Shown piece by piece: positions 23,348 to 32,436 of a stretch of 44,387 bases of DNA. The stretch covers positions 1 through 44,387 of the forward strand of contig JAAYYI010000041.1 in NCBI GenBank assembly GCA_012515445.1. Direction: 5' to 3'. The position numbers and the translations under genes are program-made. This DNA is from Candidatus Bathyarchaeota archaeon (GTDB lineage: Archaea > Thermoproteota > Bathyarchaeia > Bathyarchaeales > Bathycorpusculaceae). Below the pieces are notes generated by a model that saw only the letters and a program-made list of their open reading frames with translations, was not told where the DNA came from and made no database searches. Each line of letters starts with the position of its first letter. The stretch's first letter is position 1.

Positions 23348-24037
23348 ATGGCTGGATGGAAATTAATGGACAAGCCGTACTTGCGCAAACTCTCAAACCC
23401 GACCCTTGACAACCCAATCTTCATACAGGGTCTACCGGGCTTCGGAAACGTAGGACGAATCGCCGCTCATCTGCTCATAAAATTCTTCGACGCAAAACCA
23501 TACGCTGAGCTCTACTCACCAACGTTCCCAGACTACGTTTCAATCTCCAGCAAGGGCATTGCGCATCTACCGCGATACGAATTCTTCTACGCCCCAATAG
23601 AGAAGAACAACATCATAATCATGACAGGCGAAATCCAGCCGAGCTTCGATGACACCGTCGCGCACTATGATGTCTGTGATTCTGTGTTGGATTTTGTTGA
23701 GGAAATGGGCTGCAAATTCATCGTAACCATGGGCGGTGTACCCATCACAGAGGATAAAACTCAGGTGTTTATTGCAGCTACTTCGTCTAGGCTGGCGACT
23801 GAGTTTATGGAGAAAGGCGGCGTCATCTACAGCAAAGGCAAAATCGTCGGCGGCACTGGCTTAACCTTGGCGCTCGCGAAGGAACGCAAGATCGACGGCA
23901 TCAGCTTGCTGGGTACAACCATGGGTTTCAAGGCTGACAAAGGCGCTGGTTTCTTAGTTTTCAAGTTTTTAATGAAGGCTTTGGGAAAAGAGATAAAAGA
24001 AGGGTTCGCAGAAAACAATCAACCTGAAGAGACATAA
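23348..24037 (+). CDS. PAC2-family protein (proteasome assembly chaperone-like)
   Basis: About 229 residues. Member of the archaeal PAC2 family, related to proteasome-assembly chaperones. Family marks are the N-terminal GLPGFGNVGRIAAHLL near 28 and the central Gly-Gly-Val-Pro. Archaeal members probably act in the cytosol, but their role is not established. Start is uncertain: TTG 23330, ATG 23348 or ATG 23366 are in frame, and GGA before the last is the only ribosome-site hint. ATG 23348 is used here. A small membrane-protein gene follows after 12 bases. Confidence 0.88.
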   Translation: MAGWKLMDKPYLRKLSNPTLDNPIFIQGLPGFGNVGRIAAHLLIKFFDAKPYAELYSPTFPDYVSISSKGIAHLPRYEFFYAPIEKNNIIIMTGEIQPSFDDTVAHYDVCDSVLDFVEEMGCKFIVTMGGVPITEDKTQVFIAATSSRLATEFMEKGGVIYSKGKIVGGTGLTLALAKERKIDGISLLGTTMGFKADKGAGFLVFKFLMKALGKEIKEGFAENNQPEET

Positions 24038-24049
24038 GTTGGGCGCTCT

Positions 24050-24283
24050 ATGACTGAAATTAACGAAACTGAAATAGAAGTAAGTGGAGAATCAAAATTC
24101 ACTAAAGCAATGTTCCTAATTATATCGGTATTCTTGATCTTTGTTGGTCCAACTTACATACCGTTCCTGATCGCTGATGTTGCCAATGCAGGCGCAGTAG
24201 CCGCCGATGTTGTGGGCTTTCTGCTGTTCCTTGCGGGCATAGGCTTGCTTGTGTTTGTTCTCCGCAAGAAACTCGTAACTTAA
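24050..24283 (+). CDS. small two-helix membrane protein, unknown function
   Basis: 77 residues: an acidic N-terminal 18 residues, then two membrane segments (about 20-42 and 50-70) with a short loop, ending in Arg-Lys-Lys. The gene begins 12 bases after the PAC2-family gene and is probably cotranscribed. No family recognised. Confidence 0.7.
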   Translation: MTEINETEIEVSGESKFTKAMFLIISVFLIFVGPTYIPFLIADVANAGAVAADVVGFLLFLAGIGLLVFVLRKKLVT

Positions 24284-24528
24284 AAATCCCTTTAATTTTT
24301 TATAACTTTTTAGTTAATTTTTGCCTCAGATACCCTAGAGTGCATCATCAATCAGCTTTTTAGATTCTTCATCGGCAGCAATACAGGATTAAACCTGAGT
24401 TATTAACCATTCTTAGCCAAATGGGCTTTTGCTGAACCTACCTATCTCAGCGTGAGGCCCACTCTGGGAAAAAGCAGTGTATTCGTTTTGTGAACATTGA
24501 GTTCTAATATGCTTCAACAATTCGTAAG

Positions 24529-24536
24529 CTATATAG
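24529..24536 (+). promoter_or_regulatory. TATA box for the ribbon-helix-helix-like gene (leaderless)
   Basis: CTATATAG ends 25 bases before the ATG at 24561, consistent with a leaderless transcript. The preceding gap 24284-24528 shows only T-rich sequence after the previous gene, a likely terminator. Confidence 0.5.
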
Positions 24537-24560
24537 CCCATATCCATCAGAATAAGCGAT

Positions 24561-25127
24561 ATGCTCGATGATAAGCCCCGTTTCCATGATTCGCTAAAGT
24601 CAGAGGAAGCAAAACGCACCACCGTGATTTTGGAGCGTAGCGAACGCGAGTACATCGAGCACCTAATCAAAGAGGGCAAGGAGCAGGGCATTAAGCAGCT
24701 TATCTCAAAGATGCTTGAAATCTACAAATGCCTAAACATGGATGAGTGGCAGTTCCCCGGCGAGTACTACTGCGGAATCAGCCGAATCGCGTTCATAAAT
24801 GTGGAACTCGTAAACATATACACGCAGTTTGTGCCTAAAGAGAAGTATCATGAAATAGGCGCACGCATGGGCGACGCGCTTAAAGTATCCATCCAATCAA
24901 CGCTTGGCGTAGACTCTTCAGTTCAGGATAATTGGGCTGACATTTTTAAACGCCTAAAAATTCAGGGCTTAGGCGACCTGTACCTAAAAGACCGATTTCT
25001 ACTCCTGAAAGCGCCCGTTATTACCGAAAGCGAAATCTGGCGGGGACTGCTTGAAGGCATGCTCAGTACCGAGCTTGAAACCCAAACTGCGCTGCCTCCA
25101 CTGGTTTTTGAAATAAAAAAGACCTAA
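24561..25127 (+). CDS. protein with ribbon-helix-helix-like N-terminus, unknown function
   Basis: 188 residues. Residues 18-55 read as a strand (RTTVILERSE) followed by two helices (REYIEHLIKEGKEQG and KQLISKMLEIYK), which is the RHH DNA-binding layout. The rest is a mixed alpha/beta domain with a WQFPGEYYCGISRIAF stretch, not recognised. Leaderless start after the TATA box at 24529. A regulator with a ligand-sensing or dimerisation domain is the best guess, but no operator is evident nearby. Confidence 0.72.
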   Translation: MLDDKPRFHDSLKSEEAKRTTVILERSEREYIEHLIKEGKEQGIKQLISKMLEIYKCLNMDEWQFPGEYYCGISRIAFINVELVNIYTQFVPKEKYHEIGARMGDALKVSIQSTLGVDSSVQDNWADIFKRLKIQGLGDLYLKDRFLLLKAPVITESEIWRGLLEGMLSTELETQTALPPLVFEIKKT

Positions 25128-25184
25128 AAAAGCTACAGTTTAACCGTCTGGCATATTTGGACAGTTAAATACTAGTGGAGCAGG

Positions 25185-25192
25185 TTTATATT
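25185..25192 (+). promoter_or_regulatory. TATA box of the histidine operon or its leader gene
   Basis: TTTATATT is the best archaeal TATA match in the 25128-25378 gap. Transcription would begin near 25216-25219, at or just before the GTG of the leader frame at 25219 and about 160 bases before hisG. No repeated His codons occur in the leader, so bacterial-type attenuation is not indicated. Confidence 0.5.
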
Positions 25193-25218
25193 CAAGGCAA
25201 GCATTCAGGTGTCACCAA

Positions 25219-25386
25219 GTGACGTATGATGAGGGATTGCGTTCATACAAGGCGATTGCCTTCATTGAAAGCTTAACAGAACTACCTTATTGTAAATCAG
25301 GCGCAGTCCCCAAGCAAAACGTTCTCTTATCAAAACAAAACATCTTAGACAACTCTCTAAACAAAACTGGTGAAATTTATGGATAA
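25219..25386 (+). CDS. possible 55-codon leader gene overlapping hisG
   Basis: A GTG-started frame of 55 codons, placed almost exactly at the start predicted from the TATA box and ending with TAA eight bases inside hisG. The product is mixed (YDEGLRSYKAIAFIESLTEL near the start, then Lys/Asn-rich), not membrane and not recognised. The position suggests a leaderless upstream gene translationally coupled to hisG. It may also be a chance frame: no stop occurs back to 25141 in the same frame. Confidence 0.3.
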   Translation: MTYDEGLRSYKAIAFIESLTELPYCKSGAVPKQNVLLSKQNILDNSLNKTGEIYG

Positions 25387-26380
25387 AATAAAATTTGCAA
25401 TACCAAAAGGCTCCCTAGAAAAAGCAACCGCGGAATTCTTCGCTAAATCAGGCTTTAAAATCGGCTCCTCAGACCGCACTTACCGCCCAAGCATCAACGA
25501 TCCACAGATCGAAATGAAAATACTGCGTCCGCAGGAAATCCCCGTATTCGTATCTGAAGGCCTACAGGACATAGGAATTACAGGCGAGGACTGGGTACGC
25601 GAGAACAAAGCCGACGTCGAAGTCCTACTCAACTTAGAGTACGGTAAAATCCGCCTAGTCATAGCGGTCCCTAACACCGTTCCAGTTGGAACAACACTGG
25701 GCGAGTTCATGGAGCAAGTCTGGGCACAGGGTAAGAACTTCCGCATAAGCACCGAGTACCTTAACATCGCCTCGGAATACGTCAAGAGCCTGCCTGAATA
25801 CAAGAAACGATTCGGCGACCAAGACCCCGTCCTAGTTACTCCCTGGTGGAAGAAGGGCGATAACCAGAGAGTCAAGGTTTTCCTATCCTTCGGTGCAACC
25901 GAGGCTAAGCCGCCGGAAAACAGCGACTGCATAATGGATGTAACCGAAACCGGCACAACACTTGAAGCCAACAACCTCAGAATAATCGAGACAGTCATGC
26001 GCTCATCAGCCAGCCTCATCGCCAACAAGAAAACCCTTGAAGACCCAGAGAAACGCGAAAAAATCTATGATATTGTCGCACTCTGTAAGGGTGTCGTTGA
26101 TGGTTCCAAGCGGATACACATCTTTGTCAACGTCAAGAAGGCGAACCTGCAGACTCTCCTCACTGAGCTGCCTGCATTGAAGAACCCGACTATTTCGCCG
26201 CTGGCAGATGACACTTGGGTCAGCGTTAACACAGTCATCGAGAAAGACTGCCTGATCCAGTTGCTCCCGAAAATCCGAAAGATAGCACAGGGCTTAGTCG
26301 TCTATGAGCCGCGTCAAGTTTTAGCTCTAGACGAGATTAGCCAGAAAGAGGAGTGCTCGTGCAAACCGAAGTCGCAGTAA
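25379..26380 (+). CDS. hisG: ATP phosphoribosyltransferase, long form
   Basis: First enzyme of histidine synthesis: joins ATP and PRPP to phosphoribosyl-ATP. About 333 residues, so the long, self-sufficient form with a C-terminal regulatory domain (about 225-320) that usually mediates feedback by histidine. The PRPP loop is DVTETGTTLEANNL near 183; the catalytic lobe starts with IKFAIPKGSLEKAT. ATG 25379 is chosen with GGTG five to six bases upstream; a GTG three codons earlier is possible. A Cys-Ser-Cys sits near the C-terminus (EECSCKPK). First canonical gene of the his operon; its 3' end overlaps hisD by 22 bases. Confidence 0.96.
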   Translation: MDKIKFAIPKGSLEKATAEFFAKSGFKIGSSDRTYRPSINDPQIEMKILRPQEIPVFVSEGLQDIGITGEDWVRENKADVEVLLNLEYGKIRLVIAVPNTVPVGTTLGEFMEQVWAQGKNFRISTEYLNIASEYVKSLPEYKKRFGDQDPVLVTPWWKKGDNQRVKVFLSFGATEAKPPENSDCIMDVTETGTTLEANNLRIIETVMRSSASLIANKKTLEDPEKREKIYDIVALCKGVVDGSKRIHIFVNVKKANLQTLLTELPALKNPTISPLADDTWVSVNTVIEKDCLIQLLPKIRKIAQGLVVYEPRQVLALDEISQKEECSCKPKSQ

Positions 26381-27660
26381 AAATATACAAAGCCACAGAG
26401 CTACCCCAAAACTGGGCTAAAAGGCAGCAGGCGGACCAGAAAGCCACCGCTGATCTTGAATCCAGCGTTAAAGCAATCATCAGCAAAATCAGGGCAGAGG
26501 GCGATATGGCGCTTATCGAGTTTGCGCAGAAATTCGACAAAGCCGCCCTCACCCCCCAAACCCTCAGGGCCTCAGCAGAGGAAATCAAGGAAGCATACGG
26601 TAAAGTCACCAAAGAGCAGGTCGCCGCTATCGAGTTTATGAAGCAACGTGTAAGCGTCTTCCAAAAACAGTTACTCTCTAATTCTGAGGTTAAAGCCTTC
26701 AACGAGGGCATCATGATCCAAACTGTGCTGCGACCGATTGAGAGTGTCGGATGCTATGTGCCCGGAGGCCAAGCAGCTTACCCCAGCACCGTTGTTATGA
26801 CGGCTGTTCCTGCAAAAATTGCAGGTGTGCCCCGCATAGTTGTCGCTTCGCCGTCGGATTCGATGGGCAAAGTCAACCCGCTTGTGCTGGTTGCCTGCGA
26901 CGTATGCGGCGTAGACGAGGTTTACAAAGTCGGCGGAGCACAAGCAATCGCCGCACTCGCATACGGAACCGACACAATACAGCCGGTGCGCAAGATTATG
27001 GGGCCCGGCAGCAAGTACGTAACCATGGCAAAAGTGCTGGTTTCTCAGGATGTCGCTATTGATATGCCTGCTGGCCCAAGCGAAGTCCTCGTACTCGCCG
27101 ACCAATACGCTGACCCGCGCCTAATTGCCTACGACATGATCTCGCAGGCTGAGCACGGAACCGACAGCGTCGCCGTCCTTATCACAACATCCGACAGGCT
27201 CGCAGCACAAGTGCAGGAGCAACTCGGCAAACTCGCCGCGTCTGCACCCCGAGCTGACAAAATCGCTGATTCACTAAGTAAATACAGCTTCATAGTCACC
27301 TGCACCAGCATGGATGAAGCAGTAGAGTTAACTAACGAATTCGCAGCGGAGCACCTAGAAGTCATGGCTAAAGACGCCAAAGCACTCTCGGAGCGACTCG
27401 TCGCGGGCTTAATCCTGCTTGGCCCATACAGCCCTGTGCCACTCAGCGACTATGCCAGCGGCACCAATCATGTGCTCCCGACAGGCGGCTTCGCCAAATC
27501 CTTCTCAGGCCTCTCCGCCATCGATTACATGCGTAGGGTTAGCATCGCCGAGTGTAGCCGCGAGGGCCTGGAGAAAGTCCGGGCGCAAGTCAAGGTGTTA
27601 ACCGACACAGAGAACCTGCCTAATCACTCCAAAGCTATCAACGCGAGGTTCGAGCAATGA
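26359..27660 (+). CDS. hisD: histidinol dehydrogenase
   Basis: Zinc enzyme of about 433 residues that oxidises L-histidinol to histidine with two NAD+. Visible motifs are the CYVPGGQAAYPSTV loop, GPGSKYVTMAK, GPSEVLVLAD, the QAEHGTDS zinc-site region and SDYASGTNHVLPT. The start GTG 26359 has GGAG five bases before it; an in-frame GTG two codons upstream lies inside that site. The stop overlaps hisC as ATGA. Confidence 0.96.
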   Translation: MQTEVAVKIYKATELPQNWAKRQQADQKATADLESSVKAIISKIRAEGDMALIEFAQKFDKAALTPQTLRASAEEIKEAYGKVTKEQVAAIEFMKQRVSVFQKQLLSNSEVKAFNEGIMIQTVLRPIESVGCYVPGGQAAYPSTVVMTAVPAKIAGVPRIVVASPSDSMGKVNPLVLVACDVCGVDEVYKVGGAQAIAALAYGTDTIQPVRKIMGPGSKYVTMAKVLVSQDVAIDMPAGPSEVLVLADQYADPRLIAYDMISQAEHGTDSVAVLITTSDRLAAQVQEQLGKLAASAPRADKIADSLSKYSFIVTCTSMDEAVELTNEFAAEHLEVMAKDAKALSERLVAGLILLGPYSPVPLSDYASGTNHVLPTGGFAKSFSGLSAIDYMRRVSIAECSREGLEKVRAQVKVLTDTENLPNHSKAINARFEQ

Positions 27661-28781
27661 GCGAAGACTACCAGAAATGGTTCAAAGAGAAACAGCAAAA
27701 ACTTGGCGCGATTGACTGCTACTCTGCAGGCGTTACACCTGAAGGTTTAGCGGAGCAATTAGGCGTTGATGTATCTGAGATTGTGAAGCTGAACTTTAAC
27801 GAGAACCTCTTCGTCGACAGATCAAAGCAGGTTCCGCTGATGAAGCAACTCGCCGAAGAAATCGACCTTAGAATGTACCCTGAGGATGAGGAAGCTAAAC
27901 TTCGCGAGAAACTCACCGGTTACCTCGGCGTCTCAGCGGACTGCATAGCCATCAGCAACGCAGGCGACGAGTTAATCGACCGCATCGTGCGATTATTCAT
28001 CGAGAAAGGCGACGTCGCAGTTTCGCCAACCCCGACTTTTGCTATTCCCCGTCTGTGTGTAAAGCGCCAAGAAGGCGAATACGTCACCGTGCCCCTGACG
28101 GCAGGTTTCCAGCTGGACGTAGAGGGGATGCTATCGCAGTTCAATGATAAAACGCGGCTACTCTACATCTGCTCGCCGAATAATCCCACCTCAAACCAGA
28201 TGCGCCCCGAAGACATAGAAAAACTCGTTAAAGCGTTCCCCGGCATAGTCATCTTAGACGAAGCCTACGGCGAATTCGCCGACTACAGCTTCATACCGCG
28301 ACTATCAGAGTTCTCCAACATGGTTATTCTGCGCACGTTCAGCAAAGCATTCGGGTTAGCCATGCTCCGATTAGGCTACGCCGTTGCGAATCCGCCGCTG
28401 GCCAAAGTTATCCGCGAGAAGGCGCCGCTGCCCTACCCAGTGTCGGGCTTCACCATCCGCATGGGAGTCAAGATACTTGAAAACATGGACATCATGCGCC
28501 AAGCCGTCAGCGGCCTTGTTGCTGAGCGGGAAAAATTCATATTAGCACTAAACCAGATAGAGGGCGTAGAAGCGTTCCCCAGCCAGGCAGACTTCATCCT
28601 AATCAACACTAAAAAACCCGCCGACGAAACCTACACGGCGCTACTTAAGCGGGGCATCATGCTCAAAAAGTGGGGCAAACTCCTGCAGTACGACAACTGC
28701 TTCCGCGTAACCGTCGGGTTACCCGAAATGAACCAGAAACTAATCCGGGCATTAAAAGAGATAATGAGTGAATCGTCATGA
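27657..28781 (+). CDS. hisC: histidinol-phosphate aminotransferase
   Basis: PLP enzyme of 374 residues converting imidazole acetol phosphate to histidinol phosphate with glutamate. Fold-type I marks are CSPNNPTSNQ near 172, LDEAYGEF near 200 and the Schiff-base lysine K230 in RTFSKAFGLAMLRLGYA. Starts on the ATGA that ends hisD and ends on the ATGA that starts hisB, so it is translationally coupled on both sides. Confidence 0.95.
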   Translation: MSEDYQKWFKEKQQKLGAIDCYSAGVTPEGLAEQLGVDVSEIVKLNFNENLFVDRSKQVPLMKQLAEEIDLRMYPEDEEAKLREKLTGYLGVSADCIAISNAGDELIDRIVRLFIEKGDVAVSPTPTFAIPRLCVKRQEGEYVTVPLTAGFQLDVEGMLSQFNDKTRLLYICSPNNPTSNQMRPEDIEKLVKAFPGIVILDEAYGEFADYSFIPRLSEFSNMVILRTFSKAFGLAMLRLGYAVANPPLAKVIREKAPLPYPVSGFTIRMGVKILENMDIMRQAVSGLVAEREKFILALNQIEGVEAFPSQADFILINTKKPADETYTALLKRGIMLKKWGKLLQYDNCFRVTVGLPEMNQKLIRALKEIMSESS

Positions 28782-29353
28782 GATGCGAAGAGGTATACCG
28801 TAAAACCAAAGAAACTGAAGTAATAGTCAAAGTCAACCTAGACGGTGAAGGAAAAGCAAACATCCAGACTCCCGTGCCGTTCTTCAGCCACATGCTAACC
28901 TCGTTTGCTACGCACAGCTTAATCGACATCGACGCCCAAGTGCAGGGCGATTTGGCACACCACATGATAGAGGACCTAGCGTTGGGCTTAGGCGAAGCTC
29001 TAAACAAGGCGCTGGGCACCCGGGAAGGCATTACACGCTTTGGCAACGCAGCCGCACCAATGGATTGCTCACTCGCATTCTGCGCCGTCGATTTAGTCAA
29101 GCGTCCCTACTTTAAAATCGACCTCAAACTCAGAGGCAAAAAGGTGGAGGAGATGGCAACCGAGGATATAGTGCACTTCTTCGAATCCCTAACGCAGACG
29201 CTTCAGGCAAACGTACACGTCTACGTCGAGTACGGTAGCAACGATCACCACAAAGCAGAAGCCGCCACTAAAGCGCTGGCGCTTGCACTGCGGCAGGCAG
29301 CAACACCTGACCCCCGACGTAAAGGCGTTCCAAGCAGTAAAGGCGTAATCTAA
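28778..29353 (+). CDS. hisB: imidazoleglycerol-phosphate dehydratase
   Basis: A 191-residue single-function IGP dehydratase (no histidinol-phosphatase domain). It binds two manganese ions through duplicated His motifs: HHMIED near 65 and DHHKAEA near 150, with FFSHML near 31. The first motif is shorter than the common DDHHxxED form, as in some archaeal enzymes. Lacking the phosphatase part, the cell needs a separate histidinol-phosphate phosphatase, which is not in this window. Confidence 0.95.
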   Translation: MRCEEVYRKTKETEVIVKVNLDGEGKANIQTPVPFFSHMLTSFATHSLIDIDAQVQGDLAHHMIEDLALGLGEALNKALGTREGITRFGNAAAPMDCSLAFCAVDLVKRPYFKIDLKLRGKKVEEMATEDIVHFFESLTQTLQANVHVYVEYGSNDHHKAEAATKALALALRQAATPDPRRKGVPSSKGVI

Positions 29354-29958
29354 TGCCCAAAGCAGTCATATTCGACTATGGCGTCGGAAACCTCCTAAGC
29401 CTCAAAACCGCGCTCGAGAAGGCGGATTTCTCTGTCACAATCGGCACTTCTTCTGCTGATTTAGCGGATGCTGACGCAATCGCGTTGCCGGGTGTGGGAA
29501 GCTTCACCGCCGCCCTCGACAGGCTTGACACGGTGAAAGAAACCCTGCAGAAGAAAGTGTCGGATGGCACCCCAATCTTGGGCATATGTCTCGGCATGCA
29601 GCTCTATTTCGAGTCAAGCGAGGAGGGCCCCGGCGCGGGATTAAGCTTCTATCAAGGAAGAGTTGTTCAGCTACCAAAAACCGTGAAGGTTCCTCATATG
29701 GGCTGGAACACCCTAAACATCATTGCCCAGAATCCGCTGTTCGACGGCATCGCCGAGGGCATATACGTCTACTTCGTGCACTCACTCTATCCCGCACCCA
29801 AAGACCCATCCGTCGTCGTCACCACAACCGAGTACGGCACAACATTTACGAGCGCAGTCGCCAAAGGCAACATCTTCGGCACACAGTTTCACCCAGAGAA
29901 ATCAGGCGATGTCGGACTCAAAATACTAAAGAACTTCCAAAGGATAGTTGTAAAGTGA
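29353..29958 (+). CDS. hisH: imidazole glycerol phosphate synthase, glutaminase subunit
   Basis: Class I amidotransferase of 201 residues that feeds ammonia from glutamine to HisF. The triad is visible: Cys79 in GICLGMQLY, His180 and Glu182 in QFHPEKSG. Its ATG overlaps the hisB stop by one base (TAATG). Unlike many operons, hisA lies between hisH and hisF, though the two proteins act as a complex. Confidence 0.95.
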   Translation: MPKAVIFDYGVGNLLSLKTALEKADFSVTIGTSSADLADADAIALPGVGSFTAALDRLDTVKETLQKKVSDGTPILGICLGMQLYFESSEEGPGAGLSFYQGRVVQLPKTVKVPHMGWNTLNIIAQNPLFDGIAEGIYVYFVHSLYPAPKDPSVVVTTTEYGTTFTSAVAKGNIFGTQFHPEKSGDVGLKILKNFQRIVVK

Positions 29959-29963
29959 TTCCT

Positions 29964-30689
29964 ATGCAGCTTATTCCAGCAATAGATTTGATGGGCGGTA
30001 AAATCGTCCGCTTAACAAAGGGCAAAGCAGAAACCGCGAAATGCTACGAAAACCAATTCGGCACCCCACTGCAGGCTGCGGAGCGGTGGAAATCTGAGGG
30101 CGCGGGCAAACTTCACATAATCGATTTAGACGCCGCATTTAGCATAGGAGACAACCGAGGCGTTATAGCGGAGATCACAAAGAACATCTCGCTGCCTATA
30201 CAGGTAGGCGGAGGTATCCGAAGCTATGAAGCCGCTGAGAAGCTACTCAAAGTGGGTGTTGCACAGGTTATTCTTGGCTCGCTGGCTTTTAGTGACCCGA
30301 CAGTTATTCCTAAGATTATCAAACGGTTTGGCTACGACTCTGTCATAGTGGCGCTTGACAATAAAGAGGGCCGCATCATGGTGGAGGGCTGGCAGACAGA
30401 AACCGCCATGACAGTCGATGACGCACTCGAAAAGTACAGCGAATTAGGTGTAGAAACCTACCTAATTACATCCATTGCACAGGACGGCATGCTAAACGGC
30501 CCCGACCTGCAAACACTCAGCGCAGCCACAATGTATCCCGGGGCAAAAGTCATAGCGGCAGGCGGAATCGGCAGCGTCGGTGACCTCGCTGCACTAAAAG
30601 AAATCGGCTGTGAAGGCGCAGTCATCGGAAAAGCCCTTTATGAAGGACGCTTCACCTTAAAGGAAGCATTGGAAAAGATGGGAGCATAA
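29964..30689 (+). CDS. hisA: ProFAR isomerase
   Basis: A 241-residue (beta-alpha)8 barrel that isomerises ProFAR to PRFAR. Acid/base residues are Asp8 (PAIDL) and Asp132 (VALDNKEG); phosphate loops QVGGGIR and AAGGIGS are present. The start ATG 29964 gives the standard N-terminus; a GTG 29955 overlapping the hisH stop is possible. In one loop the usual Thr-Asp-Ile reads Thr-Ser-Ile (TSIAQDG), a minor variant. Confidence 0.95.
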   Translation: MQLIPAIDLMGGKIVRLTKGKAETAKCYENQFGTPLQAAERWKSEGAGKLHIIDLDAAFSIGDNRGVIAEITKNISLPIQVGGGIRSYEAAEKLLKVGVAQVILGSLAFSDPTVIPKIIKRFGYDSVIVALDNKEGRIMVEGWQTETAMTVDDALEKYSELGVETYLITSIAQDGMLNGPDLQTLSAATMYPGAKVIAAGGIGSVGDLAALKEIGCEGAVIGKALYEGRFTLKEALEKMGA

Positions 30690-30695
30690 AAGATA

Positions 30696-31496
30696 ATGCT
30701 TGCAAAAAGAATCGTACCCTGCTTAGATGTTGACCACGGACGAGTAGTCAAGGGCATAAACTTCATTGAGTTAAAGCACGCAGGCGACCCCGTTGAAATG
30801 GCTAAACGCTATAGCGACGAGGGCGCCGACGAACTTGTATTCCTCGATATCACCGCTTCACATGAGAAACGCGACATCATGCGCCAATACGTAGAGGGCG
30901 TGGCCAAGGCCATCAGCATACCCTTCACGGTTGGCGGGGGTATACGCAATGTGTCGGATGCAAGAAACGTTCTCTGCAGCGGAGCCGACAAGGTTTCAGT
31001 CAACACCGCCGCCATTGAGAATCCACCGGTTATTACAGAGTTAGCGGACGTTTTCGGTCGCCAATGCATAGTCGTCGCCATCGATGCTAAACGCAACCGC
31101 ACTCCAACCGAGGGGAAATTAATGTTTGATACCCCATCAGGCAAGGTCTGGTTCGAAGTTAACACCTACGGCGGACGTAAACCCACAGGTATCGACGCAG
31201 TTGCATGGGCGATGCAGGCTGAGAAGCTTGGCGCAGGCGAATTCCTCGTAACCTCAATGGATCGTGACGGTACAAAAGACGGCTACGACATTGAATTAAC
31301 AAGAGCTATATCCGAGCGCGTAAACGTGCCAGTCATTGCAAGCGGAGGCGCAGGCGTACCCAAACACCTCTACGACGTATTCGTAGAAGGCAAAGCAGAC
31401 GCAGCCTTGGCAGCTTCGATATTCCACTATAACCAGTATCCTGTACCGGTTGTGAAAGATTACCTTCGTAAGATGGGGGTGACTATCCGACAATGA
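30696..31496 (+). CDS. hisF: imidazole glycerol phosphate synthase, cyclase subunit
   Basis: A 266-residue barrel enzyme that uses HisH-derived ammonia to make IGP and AICAR. Catalytic Asp11 (PCLDV) and Asp130 (VAIDAKR) are present, along with TVGGGIR and ASGGAG phosphate loops. It starts 6 bases after hisA and its stop overlaps hisI as ATGA. Confidence 0.96.
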   Translation: MLAKRIVPCLDVDHGRVVKGINFIELKHAGDPVEMAKRYSDEGADELVFLDITASHEKRDIMRQYVEGVAKAISIPFTVGGGIRNVSDARNVLCSGADKVSVNTAAIENPPVITELADVFGRQCIVVAIDAKRNRTPTEGKLMFDTPSGKVWFEVNTYGGRKPTGIDAVAWAMQAEKLGAGEFLVTSMDRDGTKDGYDIELTRAISERVNVPVIASGGAGVPKHLYDVFVEGKADAALAASIFHYNQYPVPVVKDYLRKMGVTIRQ

Positions 31497-31825
31497 CACC
31501 TGAAGAATTACTTTCTAAGCTTGACTTCGCTAAGGGCAACGGGCTTATTCCAGTCATAACTCAAGACGCCAAAACCAAGACTGTGTTGATGCAGGCATTC
31601 GCAAACAAAGAAGCCGTAGAACTCACGCTCAAAACCAAAAAAGCCACCTACTGGAGCAGAAGCCGAAACGAAATCTGGGTAAAAGGTGAAACATCTGGTA
31701 ACACACAGAAAGTCATCAGCGTCGCTACAGACTGCGACTACGACTCGCTACTCTACCTCGTTGAGCAGACGGGCCCAGCATGCCACACAGGCGAATACAG
31801 CTGCTTCTACAACAAACTCCTCTAA
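31493..31825 (+). CDS. hisI: phosphoribosyl-AMP cyclohydrolase
   Basis: A 110-residue single-domain enzyme opening the adenine ring of PR-AMP. Metal ligands are in [10 protein letters not shown] and the zinc-type GPACHTG..SCFY end. The HisE pyrophosphohydrolase domain often fused here is absent, and no hisE gene is seen in the operon, so it must lie elsewhere. Last gene of the operon; T-rich sequence follows the stop. Confidence 0.95.
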   Translation: MTPEELLSKLDFAKGNGLIPVITQDAKTKTVLMQAFANKEAVELTLKTKKATYWSRSRNEIWVKGETSGNTQKVISVATDCDYDSLLYLVEQTGPACHTGEYSCFYNKLL

Positions 31826-31846
31826 ACAGCACTTTCTTTTTTTAAA

Positions 31847-32293
31847 TTACGGCCTTGTGTACCCGTAAGCTTCTACCTGGACAAGCGGTAACGGATTGCT
31901 GCGGGAGAAATTAACTAGAAACGAGGTTTCCACGGGGTAATCAGTTAACTCAAACCCCACGCCCCGATCATTCGTGTTTAAATTTAGGACACCCAATTCT
32001 TTGGTTAAATGCACTGTGGAGCCATTGCCTGCTATATACGACACTGTTGCTGTGCAGTCGTAGAGTATGCCGCTATCCACTTGGAAGCTAATCGCCATGG
32101 TGGCGTAGGTGTAATTGGGGATTTTGATCATCTGTCCTTTGTAGTCCAATTCGACTCTGTCGCGCTGGTTCATGCGTGTTATGGTTTGGCCTAAAGAAGC
32201 GACTTGGCTATTGAGTATAGCTATTTCTATTCCGAGAATTAGCACTGCAACGGATAGAACTGCAACTGCTGCTACGAGGATTTTATTCTGCAT
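31847..32293 (-). CDS. membrane-anchored extracytoplasmic protein, unknown function
   Basis: 148 residues with one N-terminal membrane helix (about 6-27) and a beta-rich outer domain containing several N-glycosylation sites (NYTYATM, NGSTVHL, NFSRSN). No family recognised. Layout matches the 3519-4061 and 33569-34336 products (N-anchor, small outer domain). Convergent with hisI, 21 bases apart. Confidence 0.7.
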   Translation of the reverse strand: MQNKILVAAVAVLSVAVLILGIEIAILNSQVASLGQTITRMNQRDRVELDYKGQMIKIPNYTYATMAISFQVDSGILYDCTATVSYIAGNGSTVHLTKELGVLNLNTNDRGVGFELTDYPVETSFLVNFSRSNPLPLVQVEAYGYTRP

Positions 32294-32436
32294 AAGTGCA
32301 CTATGTTCTCTATCTTGCTAGTTATATTTCAATTTTTCAGCGTTAGGTCTTTAATAAAAAGCAAGGGTAGCCGCTCAAGTCCTTGACTTAATCCTTTTAA
32401 ACGAAATCCGTCTCTATTCTTCTCAGTGAATCATTT

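Noticed and set aside
25229-25285. 16-codon peptide beginning Met-Met-Arg-Asp as a His attenuator leader
   Set aside because: Only one His codon and no terminator/antiterminator hairpins.
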